Source of the DNA: Nonlabens sp.
GTDB taxonomy: Bacteria > Bacteroidota > Bacteroidia > Flavobacteriales > Flavobacteriaceae
DNA length: 10,680 bases
Assembly: GCA_023301395.1 (NCBI GenBank)
Contig: JALZUY010000288.1
Coordinates: forward strand, 1 to 10,680
Direction: 5' to 3'
The notes under the pieces are model-generated. The model made no database searches. It was not told the DNA's origin and saw only the letters and a program-made list of their open reading frames with translations. Made by a program: the position numbers and the translations under genes. How positions within the stretch are numbered: position 1 is the stretch's first letter; the number at the start of each line of letters is the position of its first letter. Shown in pieces: positions 5,286 to 10,680 of this stretch.

Positions 5286-6311
5286 ATGAATGCAGCACAA
5301 ATTACAGCTCTTAAAAAACAACTGAGCACTCCACAAAACATAGTAATCGTACCACATCGCAATCCAGACGGTGATGCCATAGGTTCTACAACAGCACTTT
5401 ATGGTTATCTCAACCAACTGGACCACGATTGTACCATTATATCGCCTAACGATTTTCCAGAGTTTCTTAAATGGATGCCGTTTACAGACGATATTATGAT
5501 TTACGAAAAAGAGAACGCTACGGCCGATGCTTTGATTACAAAAGCAGATTTAATTTTTATACTCGACCAAAACGCCTTCCATAGAGCTGGTGATATGGAA
5601 ACAATACTATCTAAAACAACATCCACCTATGTAATGATCGATCATCATCAACAACCCGATGATTTTGCTACTTACATGTATAGCGATACTGGTATGAGTT
5701 CTACCTGTGAAATGATTTATCACTTCATGGAAATGATGGAACACACAGACCTTATTACACCAGACATGGCTGCGTCTATGTATACTGGAATTATTACAGA
5801 CACTGGTAACTTTAAGTACCGCTCTACCACTAGCACTACTTTAAGAGTAGCTGCACAGTTAAAAGATAAAGGAGCAGATAGTGAAGCAATCAATCGTAAT
5901 ATATATGATGTCAACACACCATCACGTATGAAATTGCTAGGTGTTGCATTAAACAATCTACAAATACTGCCTCAATATAAAACGGCCTATATCACTATGA
6001 CTCAACAAGAGCTCAATGATAATAAATTTAAAAAAGGTGATACTGAAGGTTTTGTAAATTACGGTTTGAGTTTAAAAGGAATCGTGTTTGCACTTATTTT
6101 CATTGAGAATAAAGATGACGGCATCATTAAAATTTCATTGAGGTCCAAAGGTGATTTTGACGTTAACTTACTTGCTCGCGAGCACTTTCATGGTGGCGGA
6201 CATAAAAATGCCGCTGGTGGTCGCTCAGATGTAGACATGAAAGCTACAGAGCAAAAATTAATTAGTATCTTGCCTTCTTATGAAAAAGCACTTAGCGACA
6301 CTATTGTATAA
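5286..6311 (+). CDS. nrnA: DHH/DHHA1 phosphoesterase (NrnA-like oligoribonuclease/PAP phosphatase)
   Basis: This 341-residue stand-alone DHH-DHHA1 protein has the size of NrnA. Metal-binding motifs are complete: PHRNPDGDAIGS with D28 and D30, D94 in LDQN, the D119-H120-H121 triad, and D172 in TDTGNF. The C-terminal DHHA1 domain carries the substrate-binding HGGGHKNAAGG loop (residues 302-312). The family degrades 2-5-mer RNAs and dephosphorylates pAp, and some members hydrolyse pApA or c-di-AMP. Which activity dominates here cannot be read from sequence. The start is set by family similarity of the N-terminus and by the promoter box immediately upstream. The 3' end overlaps gldI by 32 bases, so the two are co-transcribed. 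Confidence 0.9.
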   Translation: MNAAQITALKKQLSTPQNIVIVPHRNPDGDAIGSTTALYGYLNQLDHDCTIISPNDFPEFLKWMPFTDDIMIYEKENATADALITKADLIFILDQNAFHRAGDMETILSKTTSTYVMIDHHQQPDDFATYMYSDTGMSSTCEMIYHFMEMMEHTDLITPDMAASMYTGIITDTGNFKYRSTTSTTLRVAAQLKDKGADSEAINRNIYDVNTPSRMKLLGVALNNLQILPQYKTAYITMTQQELNDNKFKKGDTEGFVNYGLSLKGIVFALIFIENKDDGIIKISLRSKGDFDVNLLAREHFHGGGHKNAAGGRSDVDMKATEQKLISILPSYEKALSDTIV

Positions 6312-6843
6312 AGGGATTTTAGTCCTATTAATAGTACTTACCTATAGTTGTAAAACACCTACAGAGCCACGCAAACCTATAAGTCGTACTACAAGTTCCA
6401 GTACCCAATTGTCAATAGAAAATAACAAACAACTCTATGCTGCTGAGGAAGCTGCAATTGAAAAAGTAATCGCTGGACTGGATCAAAAATTTGAACGTTC
6501 CACTTATGGTTTTTACTACGCCTTTACAAAACAAGATAGTGTGGAAGGAAAGAAACCCGTTTTTGGCGATCGCGTAACCTTTGAATACAATGTTATTGCG
6601 CTTAATGGCGATACTATTTATAGTAAACAAGAGCTCTCTCCTATCACAAAAAGTATGGAACAGGAATATGGAATATTTCGTGGTATGCGAGACGCATTGA
6701 AGTTAATGCAAACTAACGATGAGGCGACATTCTACTTTCCATCTTATACAGGTTACGGTTATTATGGTGATCAAGACCGCATTGGAACAAACGTATCTTT
6801 TAAAAGTGAAGTGAAATTGATAGGTATTAATTTAGAAGAATAA
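6280..6843 (+). CDS. gldI: GldI, gliding-motility-associated FKBP-like lipoprotein
   Basis: This 187-residue protein starts with a lipoprotein signal peptide: KK, a hydrophobic core, then L20-T-Y-S-C24, the lipidated cysteine. A polar linker and a helix (LYAAEEAAIEKVIAGL) precede an FKBP-like domain from about residue 75 to the end, with GDRVTFEYNV, GIFRGMRDALKLM and the GYGYYGDQDRIGTNVSF segment. The Phe-Asp of active FKBPs is replaced in the IYSKQ segment, so isomerase activity is uncertain. GldI is needed for gliding in Flavobacterium johnsoniae and probably helps to fold cell-envelope proteins of the type 9 secretion/gliding machinery. There is no obvious surface-export signal after the cysteine, so periplasmic-facing anchoring is likely. 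The first 32 bases lie inside the DHH phosphoesterase gene. Confidence 0.85.
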   Translation: MKKHLATLLYKGILVLLIVLTYSCKTPTEPRKPISRTTSSSTQLSIENNKQLYAAEEAAIEKVIAGLDQKFERSTYGFYYAFTKQDSVEGKKPVFGDRVTFEYNVIALNGDTIYSKQELSPITKSMEQEYGIFRGMRDALKLMQTNDEATFYFPSYTGYGYYGDQDRIGTNVSFKSEVKLIGINLEE

Positions 6844-6856
6844 TTCTTATTATTGT

Positions 6857-6870
6857 GCTTTCGCGAAAGC
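6857..6870. repeat. GCTTTCGCGAAAGC palindrome in the gldI-PPIase gap
   Basis: This perfect 14-bp palindrome lies 14 bases after the gldI stop codon. With the following G it shares 15 exact bases with the copy inside the DUF2520 gene (256-270). It has no T-run, so it is not a typical terminator. It may be a dispersed repeat, a protein-binding site or an mRNA hairpin that affects downstream expression. Confidence 0.65.
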
Positions 6871-6907
6871 GTTATAACAACAACTTAAATATTTAAAAAT
6901 TAGAATA

Positions 6908-8068
6908 ATGAAAAAAGTACACGTATTACTTTTATTACTTACCGTAATTCTTACGGCAGCTTCTTGTGAAGAAGACAAATATCCAGAGGTCCCAGACGGA
7001 ATCTATGCAGAAATCGTTACCGATAAAGGAACCATGTTTGCTGAGTTATACTATGAAGCAACTCCTTTAACAGTAGCAAACTATGTAGCACTAGCTGAGG
7101 GAAATCACCCAGCAATGAGTGTAGACAGCTTGAAAGGAAAACCGTATTACGATGGTTTATTATTTCATAGAGTTATGAAAGGATTCATGATTCAAGGTGG
7201 AGATTTTACAGGAACTGGCTCTGGACAATTGGGTTACAAATTTGATCAAGAGATTGTAGATTCTTTAAAGCACAACGAGCAAGGTATCCTTTCTATGGCA
7301 AACGCTGGTCCTAATACAAACGCGGCTCAGTTCTTTATCATGGATAAAGCAACTCCTTCTCTAGATGGAAAGTATAACGTGTTTGGAAAAGTAATTGAAG
7401 GGCTTACAGTAATTGACTCTATTGCTGGTGTTTCTGTAAATGCTCAAGCAAACAACAGACCACTTGAAGAGGTTAAGATGCAAACGATACGCATTATCAG
7501 AAAAGGTAAAGCGGCTAAGAAATGGGATGCTCCAGAAATATTTACAAGCATACAAGGGGAGAAAATAGCAGCTGCTGAAAAAGCAGCAGCAATGGCTGCC
7601 GAAAGAAAAGCTCAAGCTCCTGCAATGATTGCTAAGAAAGCTACTGAACTTGCTGCATGGAAAGCTCAAGCTACTAAACTAGCTGATAGCGATGTAATGG
7701 TTTATAAAATAAAAGAAGGTAGCGGCGTTAAACCTGCTCTAGGATCTATGATTGATATAGATTATGCTGGATTTTTTATGGACGGTAATTTATTTGACAC
7801 TAGTAATTCAGATATGGCACAGACTTATGGAAACTATAATGTACGTAAAGATCAAGCAAACGCTTACAAAGCTATTCCTGTAAAATATGATCCTGCGACT
7901 CCTATGGGTGCTGTTGGATTTAAGTATGCTTACTTAACTATGAACTACGGTGATAAGATTGTTGCATTTGTCCCGTCTGATTTAGGATATGGTGAACGTG
8001 GTGCTGGTGATGTTATCCCACCTAACACAGAACTTATTTTTGAAATGGAAGTATTGCCTAAGAAGTAA
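6908..8068 (+). CDS. Dual-domain peptidyl-prolyl isomerase lipoprotein (cyclophilin + FKBP)
   Basis: This 386-residue lipoprotein has lipobox LTAAS-C20. Residues 30-200 form a cyclophilin domain: F86-H87-R88-V, Q96-G-G-D99, GILSMANAGPNTNAAQFF (126-143) and LDGKYNVFGKV (152-162). The position of the drug-binding Trp of human cyclophilin A is Ser151 here, so cyclosporin binding should be weak. Residues about 205-260 are an Ala/Lys/Glu-rich helix, probably a coiled coil. Residues 266-386 form an FKBP domain with Y286, F296-D297, a GYGERGAGDVIPPN flap and a LIFEMEVL strand. The core Trp is replaced by Phe (AVGFKYA), and roughly 25 extra residues follow DTS. Both active sites look usable. It should catalyse proline isomerisation in proteins crossing the envelope. 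It follows gldI by 64 bases and ends at a strong terminator. Confidence 0.92.
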   Translation: MKKVHVLLLLLTVILTAASCEEDKYPEVPDGIYAEIVTDKGTMFAELYYEATPLTVANYVALAEGNHPAMSVDSLKGKPYYDGLLFHRVMKGFMIQGGDFTGTGSGQLGYKFDQEIVDSLKHNEQGILSMANAGPNTNAAQFFIMDKATPSLDGKYNVFGKVIEGLTVIDSIAGVSVNAQANNRPLEEVKMQTIRIIRKGKAAKKWDAPEIFTSIQGEKIAAAEKAAAMAAERKAQAPAMIAKKATELAAWKAQATKLADSDVMVYKIKEGSGVKPALGSMIDIDYAGFFMDGNLFDTSNSDMAQTYGNYNVRKDQANAYKAIPVKYDPATPMGAVGFKYAYLTMNYGDKIVAFVPSDLGYGERGAGDVIPPNTELIFEMEVLPKK

Positions 8069-8089
8069 TACTCTTATTCTTATAAAATT

Positions 8090-8117
8090 AAAAAGCGCCC
8101 TATCGGGCGCTTTTTTT
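8090..8117 (+). terminator. Intrinsic terminator of the nrnA-gldI-PPIase unit
   Basis: AAAAA, GCGCCC, loop TATC, GGGCGC and seven T residues form a perfect GC-rich hairpin with a T-run, 21 bases after the PPIase stop codon. The loop and closing bases (CCTATCGG) are identical to those of the terminator at 4524-4555. Confidence 0.93.
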
Positions 8118-8135
8118 GTGAAGTATATTTATATC

Positions 8136-8157
8136 ATTGCTAGCGCAGCGTAGCAAT
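8136..8157. repeat. Short inverted repeat
   Basis: ATTGCTA and TAGCAAT form a 7-bp stem around an 8-base GC-rich loop (GCGCAGCG). It starts 19 bases after the terminator at 8090-8117. No T-run follows. Its function is unknown. Confidence 0.35.
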
Positions 8158-8227
8158 CTAGTTATTGTATTCTTAAAAGCACATTTATTCTTAGCTATTA
8201 CTACTAGTAATGAAGGCTTTAAAAAGC

Positions 8228-8407
8228 TTAATACTCCTTGAAATCACCTGTATTTTCAACCACTCCTGATTCAATTGTTGACAAAGTCAAAATCAAATCT
8301 GCCCTGCCTTTTTTATGGCGAGGTGCTTTTACATAGCAGAAACTAAAAAAGTTCCTTGTCTCAGATGAGGAAATTTGATCGAAATGATTGAATACACGAA
8401 TTTCTAC
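8228..8407 (-). pseudogene. Protein-like 59-codon open frame without an ATG (gene remnant or repeat)
   Basis: On the minus strand a frame runs from just after a TAA (the triplet before 8407) to a TAA at 8230-8228. It encodes 59 residues with no Met. The composition is protein-like, including KAPRHKKGRADLILTLST near residues 27-44 and a GVVENTGDFKEY end. I cannot assign a family. It may be the 3' fragment of a decayed gene, a small protein with an unusual start, or a dispersed repeat that happens to be open. The pepD terminator lies immediately upstream on this strand (8434-8474), so the frame would need its own promoter, and none is obvious. Confidence 0.3.
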
Positions 8408-8433
8408 TTAATAACAACAGTTATTTAAATTGC

Positions 8434-8474
8434 AAAAAAACGCCTTTCTTTTCATATGAAGAGAAAGGCGTTTT
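8434..8474 (-). terminator. Intrinsic terminator of pepD
   Basis: Bases 8437-8474 form an almost perfect palindrome: AAAACGCCTTTCT on one arm, AGAAAGGCGTTTT on the other, and TTCATATGAA at the centre, with one G-T wobble. On the minus strand the stem is followed by a seven-T run (8440-8434). This fits termination of the leftward pepD transcript, about 45 bases beyond its stop codon. The plus-strand side has only four Ts. Confidence 0.85.
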
Positions 8475-8519
8475 CAAAACTATTAATTCAGTTGAATCAT
8501 AGATTTAAAATATCATCAA

Positions 8520-9974
8520 CTAAGCTTGAGGAATATCTTTAAGGATTTCTAATAAATATTTCCAGAATTTCTGTACTGATGGAATCTCCACATGCTCATC
8601 AGGACTGTGCGCTCCTCTAATGTTAGGACCAAAAGAAACCATATCCAATCCTGGATAACGTTCTCCTAGTATACCACATTCTAGTCCAGCATGACATGCC
8701 ACTACTCGAGGTGCGTGATTGAATAAGGTCTCATACTTTTCTTTTGCAATTTCCAGAATCGTACTATCCGTATTAGGCTGCCATCCTGGATAATGTCCAG
8801 ATAGTTTCACTTTCATTGCTGCCAGTTTCATAACACCGCTAATTGAAGAAGCAAGATCCGTTTTTGAACTATCTACAGATGATCTTGTTAAACATGCGAT
8901 TTGTAAATCTCCATTTTCAAGAACGATACGAGCTAGATTATTTGAAGTCTCTACAAGATCTGCAATATCGGGACTCATGCGGTATACTCCATGATGAATA
9001 CCTAATAAGGTAAATACTAGATTACGACTGTCTGTAGCGCTTAGGGTAAGTTTTGCAGCAGTAGTGACTGTTAAAGAGATGTCAAGATTAGCTTCCAGTG
9101 ATTTGTACTCATCATGGATGGCTGCTTTGCAACGGTTGAATTTATCCATGATAGCATCGGTCTTGTTAAAACTGATGATCGTATTTGCCTCACGTGGTAA
9201 TGCATTACGTAAACTACCACCATGAATACTTTCTATATGAACATCTCCTGCTTTTTGCATCGCATCTAGCAAACGAGTCATCATCTTGTTTGCATTTCCT
9301 AATCCTTTAATAATGTCCATACCACTATGTCCACCATTCAATCCTTTTACTGTAAGCACACAAGTCGTGTAATCAAAAGGGATATTCTCTAGTTGGTAAT
9401 TTTGTGTTGCTGTAATGTCAACTCCACCAGCGCAACCTATATCGATCTCATCATCTTCCTCAGTATCCAGGTTTAAAAGAATGGTTCCTGAAAGGATGGT
9501 TTTATCCAGTTCCTTTGCGCCAGTCATTCCCGTTTCTTCATCGATTGTAAAAAGGGCCTCAATAGCAGGATGAGCGATATCAGTAGAGGATAGAACTGAC
9601 ATGATTGCCGCTACTCCTATTCCATTGTCTGCTCCTAGCGTTGTTCCATGAGCAGCTATGATGTCTCCATCTACATACATGTCTATTCCTTGAGTCAAAA
9701 AATCAAATTCTGTATCGTTGTTTTTTTGATGTACCATATCAATATGCGATTGCATAATGATGGTTTTGCGGCTTTCCATTCCTGTGGTTGCCGGTTTTTT
9801 AATGATAACGTTACCTATTGCATCTTCCAGCACTTCAAGACCTAGTTTCTTACCAAAATCTACCATAAATGCTCTCACACGTTCTTCTTTTTTTGAAGGT
9901 CGTGGTACTGCGTTTAAATCGGCAAAATGATTCCAAAGTACTTGTGGTTCTTGATTTCTTACTTCTTGTGACAT
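8520..9974 (-). CDS. pepD: Aminoacyl-histidine dipeptidase / cytosol non-specific dipeptidase (M20 family)
   Basis: Beginning at the ATG at 9974 gives 484 residues, matching PepD length (about 485). The frame is open 17 codons further back, to 10025, but the family N-terminus is MSQEVRNQEPQVLWNHFADLN. The di-zinc M20 motifs are present: SHIDMVHQ (His and Asp ligands), GTTLGADNGIG (bridging Asp), TIDEETGMTGA (catalytic and ligand Glu), LLNLDTEEDDE, the GLNGGHSGMDI lid segment, CHAGLECGIL, and GPNIRGAHSPDEHVEI (C-terminal His ligand). The enzyme hydrolyses dipeptides such as carnosine-type aminoacyl-histidines in the cytosol for amino acid recovery. It is transcribed alone, divergently from the small membrane protein at 10068, and ends before the terminator at 8434-8474. 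No damage is visible. Confidence 0.95.
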   Translation of the reverse strand: MSQEVRNQEPQVLWNHFADLNAVPRPSKKEERVRAFMVDFGKKLGLEVLEDAIGNVIIKKPATTGMESRKTIIMQSHIDMVHQKNNDTEFDFLTQGIDMYVDGDIIAAHGTTLGADNGIGVAAIMSVLSSTDIAHPAIEALFTIDEETGMTGAKELDKTILSGTILLNLDTEEDDEIDIGCAGGVDITATQNYQLENIPFDYTTCVLTVKGLNGGHSGMDIIKGLGNANKMMTRLLDAMQKAGDVHIESIHGGSLRNALPREANTIISFNKTDAIMDKFNRCKAAIHDEYKSLEANLDISLTVTTAAKLTLSATDSRNLVFTLLGIHHGVYRMSPDIADLVETSNNLARIVLENGDLQIACLTRSSVDSSKTDLASSISGVMKLAAMKVKLSGHYPGWQPNTDSTILEIAKEKYETLFNHAPRVVACHAGLECGILGERYPGLDMVSFGPNIRGAHSPDEHVEIPSVQKFWKYLLEILKDIPQA

Positions 9975-10034
9975 AGTTCTTATAATTATAGACGCTAAGA
10001 TAAGATGGAACAACGGCATCACCATTTGAAATGT

Positions 10035-10063
10035 CTTGTTTTTCCTAACAATTCTTATATTGC
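10035..10063 (+). promoter_or_regulatory. Weak candidate promoter of the small membrane protein gene
   Basis: CTTG (10035-10038) is followed after 17 bases by TATATTGC (10056-10063), which resembles TAnnTTTG with one T missing. It ends 4 bases before the ATG at 10068, the same tight arrangement as at 157-169 and 5273-5286. The match is weak. Confidence 0.25.
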
Positions 10064-10067
10064 TCTT

Positions 10068-10307
10068 ATGAAATTGAAACAGAAAATACTTCTTGCTTTT
10101 GTGGCTAGTATAACGCTAGGTCTTGCCCCATTTAAACCAGAACCACATTTATGGGGAAAACTGAAATGGATTGCTGGCGGCGGCAATGGAATGGGATTGA
10201 TGGATTATTGGGACACGTTTTTACATGGTGCGCCGTGGATGTTACTGATTTATTTTACTGGTGTGTTTGTGGTTGGGAAGTTTAAAAAGGATGATGTTGT
10301 GAAATAA
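10068..10307 (+). CDS. Small membrane protein, flavobacterial 'RND transporter'-annotated type
   Basis: Starting at 10068 gives 79 residues. An earlier in-frame ATG at 10005 would add an atypical His-rich stretch and overlap the start of the divergent pepD frame, so I prefer the shorter form. A basic start (MKLKQK) leads into a hydrophobic helix (residues about 7-20). The conserved-looking APFKPEPHLWGKLKWIAGG segment and a DYWDTFLHGAPW segment follow, then a second helix (about 56-70), and the tail is basic (GKFKKDDVVK). Similar 75-80-residue proteins are common in Bacteroidota and are often labelled RND transporter. They are far too short to be one, and their role is unknown. The gene stands alone, 93 bp from the divergent pepD start. 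Confidence 0.75.
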   Translation: MKLKQKILLAFVASITLGLAPFKPEPHLWGKLKWIAGGGNGMGLMDYWDTFLHGAPWMLLIYFTGVFVVGKFKKDDVVK

Positions 10308-10599
10308 GAGTTCCTGCAGCTAGTGCGGAAATTCAAGGTTTTAAATGAAATTCGTTTTTCAACCTTTCTTATCAAGGCTTGCTATCGCAAACTTTGCCCA
10401 CCTTTCCTCTCCCAGAAGTTTATGAGGACAAATTATCAGGAATCTGAAAGGAGTTTTTTTTAATTGAGGTTTGAAAAGAAGATTGAGATGAAACTAGCAG
10501 ATCAAGTATCAAGTGTTGAAATTGAGGTTACAATCCAGTAGCCCGAAAATCCATCAATCCAATAACCAAAGAACCCAAAATCCAATAACCCCAAAAAAT
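10308..10599. other. Intergenic region at the right end
   Basis: This 292-bp spacer separates the small membrane protein from the minus-strand gene at the right edge. No frame with a credible start or protein-like composition was seen. It contains a loose 6-bp hairpin (AAGGTT 10335-10340, AACCTT 10361-10366) and degenerate direct repeats at 10532-10590. No strong terminator is visible for either flanking gene. Confidence 0.5.
10532..10590. repeat. Degenerate direct repeats, period 23-24 bp
   Basis: AATCCAATAACC occurs at 10556-10567 and again at 10579-10590. A related AATCCAGTAGCC (two mismatches) lies at 10532-10543. Spacing is 24 and 23 bases, and the intervening sequence is only loosely alike. 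The tract is C/A-rich on the plus strand and lies just downstream of the stop codon of the minus-strand gene. Its role is unknown. It may be a decayed tandem repeat. Confidence 0.5.
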
Positions 10600-10680
10600 T
10601 TAACTCTTCTTCTTGCTAGTTTTTAGTTTTTTACGTTTCAATTTCTTGAGTTTTTTATCGTCTTTCTTTTTCTTCTTATC
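10600..10680 (-). CDS. Lysine-rich C-terminus of an unidentified protein (partial)
   Basis: The minus strand is open from the window edge for 26 codons to a TAA at 10602-10600. Sixteen of the 26 residues are Lys, with scattered Leu, Asp and Ser, ending in TSKKKS. Such polylysine tails are frequent at the C-termini of flavobacterial enzymes and nucleic-acid-binding proteins, so this is probably the end of a real gene. The rest lies outside the window and the product cannot be named. A low-complexity chance frame cannot be excluded. Confidence 0.55.
   Translation of the reverse strand, partial: DKKKKKDDKKLKKLKRKKLKTSKKKS

Larger units (their letters stand above)
8118..8519. other. 400-bp region between two terminators with no assigned gene
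   Basis: No gene with a normal start is visible. The region contains two short inverted repeats: ATTGCTA with TAGCAAT around an 8-base loop (8136-8157), and ATTACTA-C-TAGTAAT (8197-8211). It also holds a minus-strand open frame without an ATG (8228-8407) and the pepD terminator (8434-8474). The stretch around 8228-8407 is richer in GC than the flanks. It may be a gene remnant or a dispersed repeat. Confidence 0.5.

Noticed and set aside
6173..6184. 12-bp palindrome TGCTCGCGAGCA inside the DHH phosphoesterase gene
   Set aside because: It lies in the conserved codons before HGGGH and differs from the GCTTTCGCGAAAGC family. Protein constraint explains it adequately.
9975..10025. Longer N-terminus for PepD, starting at 10025
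   Set aside because: The 17 extra residues are not typical of PepD, and the ATG at 9974 matches the family start and length.
10005..10067. Longer N-terminus for the small membrane protein, starting at 10005
   Set aside because: It would add a His-rich stretch unlike the family and run over the upstream region of the divergent pepD gene. The ATG at 10068 gives a normal positive-then-hydrophobic start.
10335..10366. Inverted repeat AAGGTT / AACCTT as a terminator for the small membrane protein gene
   Set aside because: A 6-bp stem with a 20-base loop and only short T-runs is too weak to call.
1..10680. CRISPR arrays, tRNA or rRNA genes, insertion sequences, phage or integrase genes
   Set aside because: No regularly spaced identical repeats with unique spacers, no tRNA-like cloverleaf with a TTC loop, and no transposase or integrase motifs were seen on either strand.

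Overview
The window looks like an ordinary stretch of a chromosome from a marine-type member of the Flavobacteriaceae (Bacteroidota). The evidence is the AT-rich sequence, start codons without a Shine-Dalgarno motif, several TAnnTTTG-type -7 promoter elements, a gliding-motility gene (gldI), and a DUF2520 / HAD phosphatase / UbiA / Maf gene order next to a CcsA/ResB-like cytochrome c biogenesis gene. A palindrome containing GCTTTCGCGAAAGC occurs twice exactly and once with one mismatch. I associate this motif with marine flavobacteria, but I cannot check that here.

Layout. At the left edge (1-82, minus) is the N-terminus of the cytochrome c biogenesis gene. Reading away from it are a Rossmann-fold DUF2520 protein (169-966) and an overlapping KdsC-like HAD phosphatase (956-1489). 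After a 280-bp gap with its own promoter come a UbiA-family prenyltransferase (1770-2681), Maf nucleotide pyrophosphatase (2684-3265), and two small membrane proteins (3269-3469 and 3469-3915). A ParDE toxin-antitoxin pair follows (3987-4494), with an 18-bp palindromic operator just upstream. A bidirectional terminator separates it from ndk (4596-5015, minus).

The second half opens with a DHH/DHHA1 phosphoesterase (NrnA-like, 5286-6311). Its 3' end overlaps gldI (6280-6843), an FKBP-like lipoprotein. Next is a lipoprotein that fuses a cyclophilin domain to an FKBP domain (6908-8068). These three probably form one operon with an envelope protein-folding role, closed by a strong terminator. A 400-bp region without an assigned gene follows (8118-8519). 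It holds inverted repeats, a 59-codon open frame that lacks an ATG but reads like protein, and the pepD terminator. Then come pepD (8520-9974, minus), a small divergent membrane protein (10068-10307), a spacer with degenerate 23-24-bp repeats, and the lysine-rich C-terminus of an unidentified minus-strand gene (10600-10680).

Most genes are housekeeping: nucleotide sanitation and balance (Maf, NDK, NrnA), envelope assembly (GldI, the dual PPIase, CcsA-like), lipid or quinone prenylation (UbiA) and peptide turnover (PepD). I see no convincing new multi-gene system. The observations most worth a second look are the palindrome inside the DUF2520 reading frame, the unexplained protein-like frame at 8228-8407, the dual-immunophilin lipoprotein, and promoters lying so close to start codons that leaderless mRNAs are likely.
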